This document shows positions 16,135 through 24,290 of a DNA stretch of 38,615 nt, piece by piece. Where the stretch lies: NCBI GenBank assembly GCA_016200345.1, contig JACQEX010000003.1, positions 1-38,615 of the forward strand, written 5' to 3'. The translations under genes were made by a program, and so were the position numbers. Numbering within the stretch: the first letter of the stretch is position 1; every line of letters starts with the position of its first letter. Source of the stretch: Nitrospinota bacterium (GTDB lineage Bacteria; Nitrospinota_A; UBA7883; JACRGQ01). The notes under the pieces are model-generated. The model was not told where the DNA came from, did no database searches, and saw only the letters and a program-made list of their open reading frames with translations.

Positions 16135-16238
16135 TATTTACCCTTATTTTCCAACGAGCCTGATAGAACAATACACTCAGCAACAGGATTCTACCCCCTT
16201 CCCCATCCCCGCGGCAACACGCCAGCAATGAGGGGTGT

Positions 16239-16268
16239 TTGACAAGCGGGTGCGAGGAAAGATAGACT
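16239..16268 (+). promoter_or_regulatory. Sigma-70-like promoter for ilvE, apparently leaderless
   Basis: TTGACA (16239-16244) and TAGACT (16263-16268) with an 18-nt spacer. The predicted start (about 16275) lies only a few bases before the ilvE ATG at 16278, and there is no ribosome site. Confidence 0.6.
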
Positions 16269-16277
16269 CATGGAATC

Positions 16278-17192
16278 ATGACGGCACCGAAGAGCGATTT
16301 TATATGGATGGACGGCAAGTTCGTCCGCTGGGACGAGGCGAACGTCCACGTGATGACCCACACCCTGCACTACGGCGCGGGGGTATTCGAGGGAATTAGG
16401 TGCTATAAGACGTCCAAAGGCCCCGCCGTTTGGCGCCACAGGGAGCACATAAAAAGGCTGTTCGGCTCGGCGCACATCCTTGGCTACGAAATACCTTTCT
16501 CGCAGGAGGAGGTGCTGGAAGCAGTGCGCGAAACTATAAGGAAGAACAAACTCGACGCCTGCTACATCCGCCCCATCGCGTTTTTGGGCGACGAGGCGCG
16601 CGGACTTAGCACGAAGGCGCTTAGCGTCCACCTTTCCATCGCCGTCTGGCCGTGGGGAAAATATCTTGGCGACGACGCGACGAAGGGAATCCGCGTTATG
16701 GTGTCGTCCTACACGCGCCACCACCCAAACGTCACGATGACAAAGGCGAAGGCTACGGGCATATACATAAACTCGGTTCTTGCCAAGCAGGAGGCCCTGC
16801 GAAACGGCTACGACGAGGCGGTTCTGCTGGATCCGTTCGGGAACGTGGGCGAGGGCTCCGGCGAGAACATCTTCACGGTGCGCGACGGAAAATTAAAAAC
16901 TCCGCCGGCCGTCTCGGTGCTGGAGGGGATAACGCGGGACACCATCATGAGGCTAGCGGCGGACATGAACCTGCCGGTGCAGGAGATGTACTTCCCGAGG
17001 GACGAGCTTTATATAGCGGACGAGATTTTCCTCACCGGCACGGCCGCGGAGGTGACGGCGGTGCGAGAGGTGGACAACCGCAAGACTACGAGCAACCGCA
17101 TGGGGCCGATTACAAAAAAACTACACGACGCGTTTTTTGAGACGGTGGACGGCAAGAACCCCAAATACCCCGGCTGGCTCGATATCCTGTAA
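16278..17192 (+). CDS. ilvE: Branched-chain amino acid aminotransferase
   Basis: A 304-residue fold-type IV PLP enzyme of the IlvE family, transferring amino groups between glutamate and branched-chain 2-oxoacids. Seen are MDGKFVRWDEANVHVMTHTLHYGAGVFEGIRCY, VSSYTRHHPNVTMTKAKATGIYINSVLAK (with the PLP-binding Lys), DPFGNVGEGSGENIF and LTGTAAEVTAVREVD. It is preceded by a close TTGACA promoter without room for a ribosome site. The last 12 codons (DGKNPKYPGWLD) are encoded in a 35-bp segment that is repeated 1053 bp downstream, after which the original ending may have been GWLDVK; the present ending is GWLDIL. The gene thus seems to have had its 3' tip replaced by an insertion. Confidence 0.96.
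   Translation: MTAPKSDFIWMDGKFVRWDEANVHVMTHTLHYGAGVFEGIRCYKTSKGPAVWRHREHIKRLFGSAHILGYEIPFSQEEVLEAVRETIRKNKLDACYIRPIAFLGDEARGLSTKALSVHLSIAVWPWGKYLGDDATKGIRVMVSSYTRHHPNVTMTKAKATGIYINSVLAKQEALRNGYDEAVLLDPFGNVGEGSGENIFTVRDGKLKTPPAVSVLEGITRDTIMRLAADMNLPVQEMYFPRDELYIADEIFLTGTAAEVTAVREVDNRKTTSNRMGPITKKLHDAFFETVDGKNPKYPGWLDIL
17148..17182 (+). repeat. 35-bp direct repeat, copy 1 (inside ilvE 3' end)
   Basis: It starts GACGGCAAGAACCCCAAATA and ends GGCTGGCTCGA. It is identical to 18201-18235, and the flanks diverge on both sides. Confidence 0.9.
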
Positions 17193-17291
17193 AACAGGAG
17201 TCAGAATTCAGAATGGCGGAGAAGGATTCTTCCGGCTTCTTTGCCCTACTCCTCCATCATTAGGCTTCACGGCGTCTTTAACGCCGCACGG

Positions 17292-18140
17292 TTATTTCAA
17301 CAGTTTGCCTTTTTTACCGTGCAACGCTTTGGCGTTCTTGTCGGTGAGGGCGCTTTTCCCCGTTTTGGCTTCAATGTCCTTTCTGGCGTTGCCAGCCACA
17401 ATTCCGCCTTCCCGCGCCACGTGTTTATTTTCGTCAAGGTTTTTTGGCTCGCGCTTGTCGGAAATTTCGGTGGTGGCGGTCTCGGCGAGCATATTCAAAA
17501 CCAATTCCAGGTTGGTCATGTTGTCCCGGAGGTTTTCCTTTTTTAGACTTTTCATTTTCTTGTATTCGCGCGTGGTCATGCCGGTCCACGCCCTTGTAAT
17601 CTCGTCCGTCAAAATGGCAAATTCCAATCCCTCTTTTACTCCCCGTTTTTCCCACTCGTCCGTCAGGTCTTTTCTCACTTCGATGCTTTTTAGACGTTGG
17701 TTCACCCAATCGGGACTGTAACCTTTTCCCAAATAGGTTTTTAGGGCGCGTCTTATTGCCAATTCGGGGTCGGCGGTTTCTTCCAGCCTTTCATACCCGA
17801 CGCTGGCAAGCCACAGTTTGAACGGTTCGGCGTTTGGCGAGGGGATTGATTGGATTAGGCGAAGCATGGTTTCGGTGTCGGCGGCGTCGGACATGCGCAT
17901 CTTGCCGTCCTGCGCCAACATTTTCAACCCGTGACATTTTGTCACGGTTTCATTTCCGCCTTCTTTCAGAAGCCGTTCTTTGAGCTTTCGCCAATAGGCT
18001 AACGGATCAACGCTATTGGTAAGAACGGCAATTACGTCGGAGACGGAAAAGTACCAAAGCTCCTTCTCTTCGTCCCAATGGCGACGGATATTGTGCCCCT
18101 CAAAAATCGCCACTGTCTTCGGTTTTGATTCCTTTTTCAT
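17292..18140 (-). CDS. DinD-like protein with Bro-N domain
   Basis: A 282-residue protein resembling the DNA-damage-inducible protein D / phage-antirepressor-like group. The N-terminal Bro-N domain reads IRRHWDEEKELWYFSVSDVIAVLTNSVDPLAYWRKLKERL, the middle has the GYSPDWVNQRLKSIEVRKDLTDEWEKRGVKEGLEFAILTDEI signature of the DinD type, and the C-terminus has GGIVAGNARKDIEAKTGKS. In E. coli DinD interferes with RecA filaments; whether this homologue does so is unknown. Such genes travel widely with phages and islands, which agrees with its place inside a repeat-bounded insertion. It has its own promoter-sized gap (18141-18200); no LexA box was recognised. Confidence 0.85.
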   Translation of the reverse strand: MKKESKPKTVAIFEGHNIRRHWDEEKELWYFSVSDVIAVLTNSVDPLAYWRKLKERLLKEGGNETVTKCHGLKMLAQDGKMRMSDAADTETMLRLIQSIPSPNAEPFKLWLASVGYERLEETADPELAIRRALKTYLGKGYSPDWVNQRLKSIEVRKDLTDEWEKRGVKEGLEFAILTDEITRAWTGMTTREYKKMKSLKKENLRDNMTNLELVLNMLAETATTEISDKREPKNLDENKHVAREGGIVAGNARKDIEAKTGKSALTDKNAKALHGKKGKLLK

Positions 18141-18200
18141 ACATTCTCCAATTTAACTTCTTCACCTTTCAACGGTTAATCATTTCCATTTTTACCAATT

Positions 18201-18235
18201 GACGGCAAGAACCCCAAATACCCCGGCTGGCTCGA
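18201..18235 (+). repeat. 35-bp direct repeat, copy 2 (detached ilvE tip)
   Basis: Identical to 17148-17182. In the ilvE frame it reads DGKNPKYPGWLD and then VK and a stop, so it looks like the displaced natural end of ilvE. Confidence 0.9.
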
Positions 18236-18256
18236 CGTAAAGTAAAAAAATGGAAA

Positions 18257-18274
18257 GTGCGAATAAATTCGCAC
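18257..18274 (-). terminator. Hairpin after arsR with imperfect T-tract
   Basis: GTGCGAA-TTTA-TTCGCAC on the minus strand (7-bp stem) is followed by TTTCCATTTTTTT. It may be the end of the fapA-mot-arsR transcript, or another dispersed hairpin. Confidence 0.5.
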
Positions 18275-18277
18275 CTC

Positions 18278-18586
18278 CTATTCCTCGATCTCCTTAACTT
18301 GGAAGCCGAAACGGGCGAAATAATAGGTCATTATCGAGGTGACGTATTTTTTGTTTACGGAATAAAAAATCTTCGTCCCGCTTTTTCTGGTCTTCACCAG
18401 CCCCCCCTTTTTTAAAACCGCAAGATGGTGGCTTACGGACGGCTGTTTCATCGAAAAGTGGGCGCAGATTTTTCTTACGTTGGACTCCGACTCCAGCAAA
18501 ACGTCAATTATCCTCACGCGGTTTTGGTCGGAAAGGGCCTCGAAAAAAAGTCGGACTTTGTCGTTCATCCCCTCCGTGGCGGCCAT
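18278..18586 (-). CDS. ArsR-family winged-helix regulator
   Basis: A 102-residue ArsR/SmtB-type protein: LSDQNRVRIIDVLLESESNVRKICAHFSMKQPSVSHHLAVLKKGGLVKTRKSGTKIFYSV is a complete winged HTH. The classic metal-site motif ELCVCDL is replaced by NVRKICAHF with a single Cys, so the metal ligand, if any, differs. Its ATG directly follows the cbpA-like stop codon (0 nt), suggesting co-translation. It is the last gene of the flagellar-stator operon, so it might link stress sensing to that operon (inference). Confidence 0.88.
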   Translation of the reverse strand: MAATEGMNDKVRLFFEALSDQNRVRIIDVLLESESNVRKICAHFSMKQPSVSHHLAVLKKGGLVKTRKSGTKIFYSVNKKYVTSIMTYYFARFGFQVKEIEE

Positions 18587-19456
18587 TTACAGCCCTAGCT
18601 CCCTCAACTGCTCCAGCAGTTTTGCCTGCGCTGGCGTGGCGCTTTTTGGAATCGCCACGGAAATCTCCATGTATAGGTCGCCGGAGTTCCCGTGCTCCCT
18701 TTTAACCCCGTGCCCTTTTATCCGAATCTTCTGCCCCGGCTGAATCCCGGCGGGAACCTTCACCGAGCGAACCCCCTCGAGCGTCTCCACGTCCGCGGAG
18801 CCGCCGAGAAGCGCGGTGGTAAGCTTTATATCTGTTTTTGCTATTATGTCGTCGCCGTCCCGCCTGAAATGCGGATGGGGCGCAATATGTATTGTCAAAT
18901 AAAGGTCGCCAGCCCTACCCCCGCCCTTGCGCCCCTTCCCGGCGAGGCGCATCTTCGCCCCCTCTGCGATTCCGGCGGGGAATTTCACCTTTAACGTCTC
19001 GGCGTTCCTGCCGGAGCCGACGGTGATTTTCTTTTCGGCCCCCCTGACGGAATCCTCGAGCGAGATAGTAAACTCCGACTCCAAGTCCATATTTTGCCCG
19101 CCGCCGTGGCCGAAGTTTACGTCCCAGCCGCGCCCGCCCATTCCGCCAAACCCGCCGCCGAAGCCCATCTCGCGGAGGATGTCGTTCAAATTTGTCCCGC
19201 TAAAAATGTCATCCTGCGTATACTGCTGGTGGAATTTTTCTGAGCCGAACATGTCGTACTTTTTCTTTTTTTCGGGGTCGCTCAGCACGGCGTAGGCCTC
19301 GCTGAGTTTTTTGAATTTTTCCTCGGCCTCCTTGTTGCCGGGATTTTTGTCCGGATGAAGCTGTTTCGCCAGCTTCCTGTATTTCGCCTTTATCTCCGCC
19401 TCGGAGGCGTCTTTGCCCACCCCGAGAACGGCGTAGTAATCCTCGCTTTTTGCCAT
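18587..19456 (-). CDS. CbpA-type DnaJ co-chaperone (no zinc finger)
   Basis: A 289-residue Hsp40. The J-domain (YYAVLGVGKDASEAEIKAKYRKLAKQLHPDKNPG, HPD at 34-36) activates Hsp70 ATPase. A Gly/Phe-rich linker (GFGGGFGGMGGRGW) and two C-terminal substrate-binding beta domains follow (KVKFPAGIAEGAKMRLAGKG; VKVPAGIQPGQKIRIKGHG). The CXXCXGXG zinc repeats of DnaJ are absent, making it class II/CbpA type. No dnaK or grpE is near. It starts 6 nt after the PilZ gene and runs into arsR, so it is in the same transcript as fapA-motAB. Confidence 0.93.
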   Translation of the reverse strand: MAKSEDYYAVLGVGKDASEAEIKAKYRKLAKQLHPDKNPGNKEAEEKFKKLSEAYAVLSDPEKKKKYDMFGSEKFHQQYTQDDIFSGTNLNDILREMGFGGGFGGMGGRGWDVNFGHGGGQNMDLESEFTISLEDSVRGAEKKITVGSGRNAETLKVKFPAGIAEGAKMRLAGKGRKGGGRAGDLYLTIHIAPHPHFRRDGDDIIAKTDIKLTTALLGGSADVETLEGVRSVKVPAGIQPGQKIRIKGHGVKREHGNSGDLYMEISVAIPKSATPAQAKLLEQLRELGL

Positions 19457-19462
19457 TCCGGC

Positions 19463-19885
19463 CTATGACTCTTTTTTCGTCTGGAGCGCCATCTCCCCGA
19501 TGATGAAGCCTACCATTCGGTCGCGGATGTCGGGCGACAACAGAAGATATTTGACGGTGCAAAGAAGAATTTTTTGCCCCTTCAAAAGGTCGGGTTTCGT
19601 GCGGATGACCTCGGACACCACCTTTAGCGGCTCCGGCTGAAAGGGGAACGGAATCTCCATGTAGATGAAAAATCCGGAGGGGATGTCCTTGCCGATTTTA
19701 AAGGCCGCGCCGCCGCCGGAGAAATCCACCCCCACTCCGCTAAAAACGGGCGACATTATGTATTTCCCCTCCTGCTTCACCGCCACGCGATATTTTACCA
19801 GCAGGGGAATCCTTATGCGGTAGTCGTTCCTGGCGTTTCCGGGGCCTGGCCCCTTTGGTATCGGCTTTAGTTTTTCGTCGGTCAT
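19463..19885 (-). CDS. PilZ-domain c-di-GMP-binding protein
   Basis: A 140-residue protein from the ATG at 19885, which overlaps the motB stop (ATGA); the longer ORF-track version runs through motB in another frame. RNDYRIRIPLLVKYRV carries the arginine motif and VDFSGGGAAFKIG the D-x-S-x-x-G motif of PilZ domains. Position directly after motAB suggests a YcgR-like role in which c-di-GMP slows the flagellar motor (inference). It lacks the YcgR N-terminal domain. Confidence 0.82.
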   Translation of the reverse strand: MTDEKLKPIPKGPGPGNARNDYRIRIPLLVKYRVAVKQEGKYIMSPVFSGVGVDFSGGGAAFKIGKDIPSGFFIYMEIPFPFQPEPLKVVSEVIRTKPDLLKGQKILLCTVKYLLLSPDIRDRMVGFIIGEMALQTKKES

Positions 19886-20589
19886 GGTTTTTGGCTCGCC
19901 AAAATCACTATCTCCACGCGCCTGTTCATCCCCCGGTTTTCCGGGGTCGGCGGGAAGAACCTGGGCTTGAACTCCCCGTATCCGGACACGACGAATTGTT
20001 TCGGGTCCAGCTTTTCCTCCTCCACGAAGTAGCGAACCACCATGGCGGCCCGCGCCGTGGAAAGCTCCCAATTGCTGGGGTATCTCTCGCTTTTTGTGGG
20101 CACGTCGTCCGTGTGCCCCTCCACCACGACCGTGTTGGGCGTTTTTCGTATCAACTCGGCCACCTTTTTAAGAAACAGAATCGTGTCGGGCAACAACTCC
20201 GCCTTGCCCGCCGGAAAGAAGAAATCCCCCTTGGAATAAATCACCACCCCGCGCCCGTCGGCGGTGACCTCCACGTCGTTCGTGAGGTTGTTGTCGGTCA
20301 CCAGCGACTGCGCCTTCGAACGCACCTCGTCCTGCGGGTTCGCCACGGGGGGGGCTATCTTTCTGGCCGGCCCCTTGCCAAAGCCGATTTTGCTTCCCAT
20401 CGCCTCGGTCATCTGCTCCAATTTTTTCGGGTCCGGCGAAGAAATGGCGAACAACATGACGAAGAACGTGAGAAGAAGCGTAAGGAGGTCGCTCAGCGAA
20501 AAAAGCCACCTTGCCTCGTCCATCGCCTCGGCGTTGGCCTCCTCCAGCATTCCGGCCATCTCCGATTTCTTGACTACTTTTCGTGCCAT
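19882..20589 (-). CDS. motB: Flagellar stator protein MotB
   Basis: A 235-residue protein with one N-terminal transmembrane helix containing the ion-binding Asp (LFSLSDLLTLLLTFFVMLFAIS), a periplasmic plug/linker, and an OmpA-type peptidoglycan-binding domain (VVVEGHTDDVPTKSERYPSNWELSTARAAMVVRYFVEE...NRRVEIVI). With MotA it forms the ion channel that drives the motor and is anchored to the cell wall. It follows motA by 10 nt with AGGGG upstream. The length is slightly short but complete. Proton or sodium use cannot be fixed from sequence alone. Confidence 0.93.
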   Translation of the reverse strand: MARKVVKKSEMAGMLEEANAEAMDEARWLFSLSDLLTLLLTFFVMLFAISSPDPKKLEQMTEAMGSKIGFGKGPARKIAPPVANPQDEVRSKAQSLVTDNNLTNDVEVTADGRGVVIYSKGDFFFPAGKAELLPDTILFLKKVAELIRKTPNTVVVEGHTDDVPTKSERYPSNWELSTARAAMVVRYFVEEEKLDPKQFVVSGYGEFKPRFFPPTPENRGMNRRVEIVILASQKP

Positions 20590-20599
20590 CGCCCGCCCC

Positions 20600-21415
20600 T
20601 TATGCCGCAGTGGCCTTTTGTTTGCGCGTTATTTCGTCGTATGCGGCGACGCGCTGGTCGGGGGGGAGGAAGGAATTGAGTTTTTTCTCCAAAATGCGCG
20701 GGTTCACGCCGGCCTGCAACATAAGGATTCCCTCGATTATTATCTGCGAGGTAAGCACCTCGTCGTCCGTCCTGTTTTTAAGCTTTTCCGCGATGGGGAC
20801 AAAAATAAGGTTTGAAAGCAGGGCGCCGTAGAACGTCGTCATTAGCGCGACGGCCATGCCCTTTGCCAGTCCCGCGGTGGTGCTACCGCCGCCGGCGGAG
20901 GCGGCCGCGAGGGAGAGAAGCATCTGCACGAGGCCGATGACGGTGCCGATGAGGCCGAAGGCCGGCGAGAGCTTGCCCGCCGCCTTTATCAGGTGCTCGC
21001 CTTTGCGGTGGCGTATCTGCAAAAAGTCCAGCTCCGTCTCCAAGACGTCGCGTATCAGCGCGGCCTGGTAGCCGTCTATGACCATCTCGAGTCCCAGCCT
21101 CACGAACCGGTTGTCCACCTTCTTGGCGTCCGCCTCCAGCGAGACTAGCGACTGCCGCCTGGCCTTAATCGAAAACTGGACCATCATCCCTATTATCCAG
21201 CCGGGGTGCTCGATGTCCTTTTTGAAGACCTGCACGACGACGCCGGCCACCTTCAGCACGTGTTTAAGCGGGAAGCTTATGAAAATGGCCGCCGCCGTTC
21301 CGCCGAAGACTATCATCATAGCGGGGAAATCTATGAAGTTCTCCAGCCCCGCGCCCATGCTCATGGCGATCAACAGCAGGCTCATCCCGGATAAAAAGGC
21401 TAATAATGTGGCCAT
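20600..21415 (-). CDS. motA: Flagellar stator protein MotA
   Basis: A 271-residue MotA/TolQ/ExbB-family membrane protein with four hydrophobic segments (LLAFLSGMSLLLIAMSMG, MMIVFGGTAAAIFISFPL, SPAFGLIGTVIGLVQMLLSL, GMAVALMTTFYGALLSNLIFVPIAEKL). The cytoplasmic loop between helices 2 and 3 carries the charged residues that touch FliG. Gene order fapA-motA-motB supports a motility role. GGGGGAG lies about 14 nt before the ATG. No other flagellar genes are present in the window. Confidence 0.94.
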   Translation of the reverse strand: MATLLAFLSGMSLLLIAMSMGAGLENFIDFPAMMIVFGGTAAAIFISFPLKHVLKVAGVVVQVFKKDIEHPGWIIGMMVQFSIKARRQSLVSLEADAKKVDNRFVRLGLEMVIDGYQAALIRDVLETELDFLQIRHRKGEHLIKAAGKLSPAFGLIGTVIGLVQMLLSLAAASAGGGSTTAGLAKGMAVALMTTFYGALLSNLIFVPIAEKLKNRTDDEVLTSQIIIEGILMLQAGVNPRILEKKLNSFLPPDQRVAAYDEITRKQKATAA

Positions 21416-21448
21416 AAATCTATATACTCCCCCAAATGTTTTTCATGG

Positions 21449-22690
21449 TTATTTTACCGCTATTTCGCCGACTTTGCGGTCGCCGCCCGCCGGTTTGTAC
21501 CAAAACTCCGCCTGGTCGTACTCGCGGTCCAGCTTTAACATGGCGTCTCCCATGCGTATAAGCGCGCCCGGATGCGCGACGCCCGTGACGACAAGGCGGG
21601 CGGTGGCAAGAAAGTTGTTCGAGCCACTTTTCCCAAGCCCCTCCAGCGTTATTTTTTCAATCTTATAATCCTCGTTTTTTTGCATCATGTCCATTATTCC
21701 GCCGCCGAATTTTTCGCACAAAATAATTTTTTCCTCGTCGAGGTTTTGCCCCTCGCGCTTGACCGCCTCGGCGGCGCTGAAAAGCGATGTCACCAAGTCC
21801 TGCTCGTCAAGATGCACTAGGCCGCTCAGCTCGAACTCGCAATGCTGGGCGGCGGTTCGCAAAACGGCAAGCTCGCGCTCCACCTTTTCCAAATTTTTGG
21901 CCGCGTTCTCGAACTGGACCTTCAAGAACGGGTTCTTGCCGACCTCTATCTCGCTCGCCACGGCCGCCTCCGAGCCTATGCGCGCGGCCTCCATCCCCTC
22001 GAAGGCGATCGCCTTTCCGCCGACCATGAACGCGCCGTCGCGCAACAAAAGTTTTTTTCCGCAAAGCACAGTGCTGTTCATAAGGTAGGAGCCGATCGTG
22101 ACGTTTCCGCCCCCCTCTATCGTGGCGTTCTGGGCGAACTGGCAGTAAACGTCCTTTCCGGCTGAAAGCCTTCCGGAGCCGCCGCCGGCCACCCCGCCCT
22201 TTGCGGTTATGTTTCCGTCGGCCTTTATCACGCTGTCCTCCACGAGGCCGCGTATCTCCACGTCCCCCTTGGAGCTTATGGTCACGCCGTGCGATACGAC
22301 GCCGTGGATGAGAACGGGTAGCCCGGTTTCGATGTTGCCGGTGCGCTTGTCCAAATCGCCGTGGACCTCGAACACGTCGGATATTTTGAGCGACGACTCC
22401 GAGGCGACCAGCGCGCCGTCCTTCTCGGCGGACAACACCGGGTTTGCGTCGCACGTGGAGACGGCTATGCCCGCGCCGCAAACGACCTTTAATTCCGCCG
22501 CTTTGGGGAGGTTCCATTTTACGGCCCCGGCGAACTGGTCAGTAACCTGCCCGGGATCCGCAAAATAAACACCTATGGGCTGGCCGGTTTTCATCACCAC
22601 CGGCATCGGTATCGCGCCCACAAGCGAGCCGTCCCCCGGAACTTTCCTAAGAAACTGCGACGGCAATAAAAACGCTATGACGCCGGGCAT
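21449..22690 (-). CDS. fapA: FapA-family (DUF342) polymer-forming protein
   Basis: A 413-residue protein from the ATG at 22690 (GAGGGG 4 nt upstream; the TTG at 22726 is rejected). The centre is a parallel beta-helix of short repeats (VSHGVTISSKGDVEIRGLVEDSVIKADGNITAKGGVAGGGSGRLSAGKDVYCQFAQNATIEGGGNVTIG) typical of FapA, followed by a coiled-coil (FENAAKNLEKVERELAVLRTA) and a C-terminal strand domain. FapA members influence flagellar placement or assembly in some bacteria. The N-terminal domain is shorter than in well-known homologues. It is the first gene of the stator operon. Confidence 0.85.
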   Translation of the reverse strand: MPGVIAFLLPSQFLRKVPGDGSLVGAIPMPVVMKTGQPIGVYFADPGQVTDQFAGAVKWNLPKAAELKVVCGAGIAVSTCDANPVLSAEKDGALVASESSLKISDVFEVHGDLDKRTGNIETGLPVLIHGVVSHGVTISSKGDVEIRGLVEDSVIKADGNITAKGGVAGGGSGRLSAGKDVYCQFAQNATIEGGGNVTIGSYLMNSTVLCGKKLLLRDGAFMVGGKAIAFEGMEAARIGSEAAVASEIEVGKNPFLKVQFENAAKNLEKVERELAVLRTAAQHCEFELSGLVHLDEQDLVTSLFSAAEAVKREGQNLDEEKIILCEKFGGGIMDMMQKNEDYKIEKITLEGLGKSGSNNFLATARLVVTGVAHPGALIRMGDAMLKLDREYDQAEFWYKPAGGDRKVGEIAVK

Positions 22691-22783
22691 AATGCCCCTC
22701 TTGAACGGCGAGCAACCCCTGACCAAATAATATTTGGCAACATTGGGCTAGTTTACCCTTCTTTTGAATAGGAATAAAGCGGT

Positions 22784-23536
22784 CTATTTCTGGGCGGAGA
22801 GGAGGCGTTCAATCTCGGGAATGTTGGCGCCCTCCACGCGCTCGCCGTTAATCCAAAAAGCCGGAGTCCCGGACACGCCGAGTTTCTGCCCCCAGGCGAG
22901 GTGTTGTTCAAGCGTGGACGAGTTCTTACTCTCGCATCCGGCCGAAAGCTCGAACGGTTGGTCGAGCTTCCCCGCCATAACTTCCTTATAGGCCTTGGCC
23001 TGGTCGGCGGAGCAGAGAATTTGCAAAGATTTTTTCCTGGCGTCCCTGTGGTTCGGAAGGGGGTATAGAAAAAGATTTACGGTGACGTCCCCCCTTTTCG
23101 AAAGATACTCGTCCGCCTTTCGGCAAAACGGGCAGTCCGGGTCGGAAAACTCCACGACCATCTTGCGCCCGTTCCCTATTTTTACCGCCTTTTCCAACGG
23201 CAGATTCTTTACGAGTTTTGAACCGATGGAGTTTCTCCTCGCCTCCGTCAGCGATCTTTTGTCCCTCACCAAATCGCCCAAGAAAAGGGTGCCGGTCTTC
23301 GGGTGGTAGTAAAAAATATTGCCCTCGGACTGCATCTCGTAAATCCCCTCCATGTCCGTTTTGGAGACCTCGTCAACGCGGATCTTCGGGTACGCCTTCT
23401 TTAGGGATTCCGCCACCCCGGCCATTTCGTCGTTTTGCGCCCTGGACTCCGAACCGACAAAAATCGGCAGGAGAACAATCAAAAACACAAGGCTCCTTAA
23501 AACACCCTTTTTAAAGCTGACAATTTTTGAGTCCAT
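22784..23536 (-). CDS. DsbC/DsbG-like periplasmic thiol-disulfide protein
   Basis: A 250-residue protein with a signal peptide (VLRSLVFLIVLLPIFVGSESRA). Residues 38-115 form a cystatin-like dimerisation domain (KIRVDEVSKTDMEGIYEMQSEGNIFYYHPKTGTLFLGDLV), then a thioredoxin fold with CPFC at 135-138 and the cis-Pro loop SGTPAFWINGERVEG. DsbC-type enzymes reshuffle wrong disulfides in the periplasm. C175 and C200 may form a structural pair. TATCAT ends 6 nt before its ATG, so the transcript could be leaderless. It precedes fapA by 94 nt on the same strand but is probably a separate unit. Confidence 0.9.
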   Translation of the reverse strand: MDSKIVSFKKGVLRSLVFLIVLLPIFVGSESRAQNDEMAGVAESLKKAYPKIRVDEVSKTDMEGIYEMQSEGNIFYYHPKTGTLFLGDLVRDKRSLTEARRNSIGSKLVKNLPLEKAVKIGNGRKMVVEFSDPDCPFCRKADEYLSKRGDVTVNLFLYPLPNHRDARKKSLQILCSADQAKAYKEVMAGKLDQPFELSAGCESKNSSTLEQHLAWGQKLGVSGTPAFWINGERVEGANIPEIERLLSAQK

Positions 23537-23600
23537 CGTCTCATGATAGCATCATCCAAACCGTCGCGAACCGTTTAAAAAATCGAATGCAAAAAAGGGA

Positions 23601-23629
23601 TTGACAACCTACCTTTGGGTAGGTAGAAT
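23601..23629 (+). promoter_or_regulatory. Consensus-like promoter for the TetR gene
   Basis: TTGACA (23601-23606), a 17-nt spacer and TAGAAT (23624-23629). The predicted start (about 23636) is within 2-3 nt of the ATG at 23638, so the mRNA looks leaderless. The whole spacer is filled by the operator palindrome. Confidence 0.85.
23607..23624. promoter_or_regulatory. TetR-type operator, site 1
   Basis: ACCTACC-TTTG-GGTAGGT, a perfect 7-bp palindrome with a 4-bp centre, placed exactly between the -35 and -10 boxes. The same arms occur before the exporter gene at 24291. Binding would block RNA polymerase and give autorepression. Confidence 0.85.
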
Positions 23630-23637
23630 GCACAACC

Positions 23638-24240
23638 ATGGCTATTACAAAAACCGACACAAAAGAAAAAATAGTATCCTTTGCCACTCAACTTATTGAG
23701 ACTAAAGGATATAATGGATTCTCATACCAGGACATCGCCGACGAGCTGGGCATTAAAAAGGCCAGCATCCACTACCATTTCCCCTCCAAAGAGGATTTGG
23801 GCATCGCCGTCTTCGAGGCCTTTATGAAGGGTGTTCACGAACACATCGCGCAAATAGACTTCGAAAGCCTGACCGCCGCCGAAAAACTGGCCGGATATTT
23901 TCAATACCACGCCGAGGTCACCTTGGTTAAGAACCACGACGCTAGCGATTGCTCCCACATCTCGTGCATCGGGGCCCTGACGTCCGAGTGGAACAACCTC
24001 CCCGAAAAAATGCGCGAACAGATTGATAACTTCAACAACTGGCACGTCGGCTTTGTCGCGTCCATTATCAGCGACGGGGTTGCAAAAAAGGAGTTTTGCC
24101 ACGTCGGCTCCGTGGAGGGGCAGGCCCTGCTGATTATCGCCGCGACCAAGGGGGCGTTGTTGCTCTCGCGCGAAAAAACTTCAATAGAAATTTATAACCA
24201 AATCACAAGACAGTTGATCGAGGGGCTCAAGTGCAAGTAA
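23638..24240 (+). CDS. TetR-family repressor of the adjacent exporter operon
   Basis: A 200-residue TetR protein. The N-terminal HTH (TKEKIVSFATQLIETKGYNGFSYQDIADELGIKKASIHYHFPSKEDLGIAVFEAF) is complete. The C-terminal ligand-binding half contains several cysteines (DCSHISCIG, EFCHVG) that could take part in sensing. It lies upstream of, and in line with, the RND exporter and beta-barrel genes, and the same palindrome is found in its own promoter and before the exporter. This makes it the likely local repressor, released by a small hydrophobic ligand exported by the system (inference). The ATG start is fixed by the promoter position. Confidence 0.9.
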   Translation: MAITKTDTKEKIVSFATQLIETKGYNGFSYQDIADELGIKKASIHYHFPSKEDLGIAVFEAFMKGVHEHIAQIDFESLTAAEKLAGYFQYHAEVTLVKNHDASDCSHISCIGALTSEWNNLPEKMREQIDNFNNWHVGFVASIISDGVAKKEFCHVGSVEGQALLIIAATKGALLLSREKTSIEIYNQITRQLIEGLKCK

Positions 24241-24262
24241 ACGGCGGCGGAATTATTGGATT

Positions 24263-24281
24263 GGCGATTCGCCCTTTTTTT
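24263..24281 (+). terminator. Weak rho-independent terminator after tetR
   Basis: GGCG-ATT-CGCC followed by CTTTTTTT. The stem is only 4-5 bp, so readthrough into the exporter gene is likely. Confidence 0.45.
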
Positions 24282-24290
24282 ACGCCCACC

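Larger units (their letters stand above)
17183..18235. mobile_element. Putative one-gene insertion bounded by a 35-bp direct repeat
   Basis: Between the two 35-bp copies lies 1 kb carrying only a DinD/Bro-N gene in the opposite orientation. The left copy completes ilvE and the right copy is a detached ilvE tip with its own stop (CTCGACGTAAAGTAA). This is how an element integrating into a gene's 3' end and restoring it would look, though no integrase is present. CCTGT-AAA-ACAGG and a CAGAATTCAGAAT motif mark the left inner edge. Confidence 0.5.
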
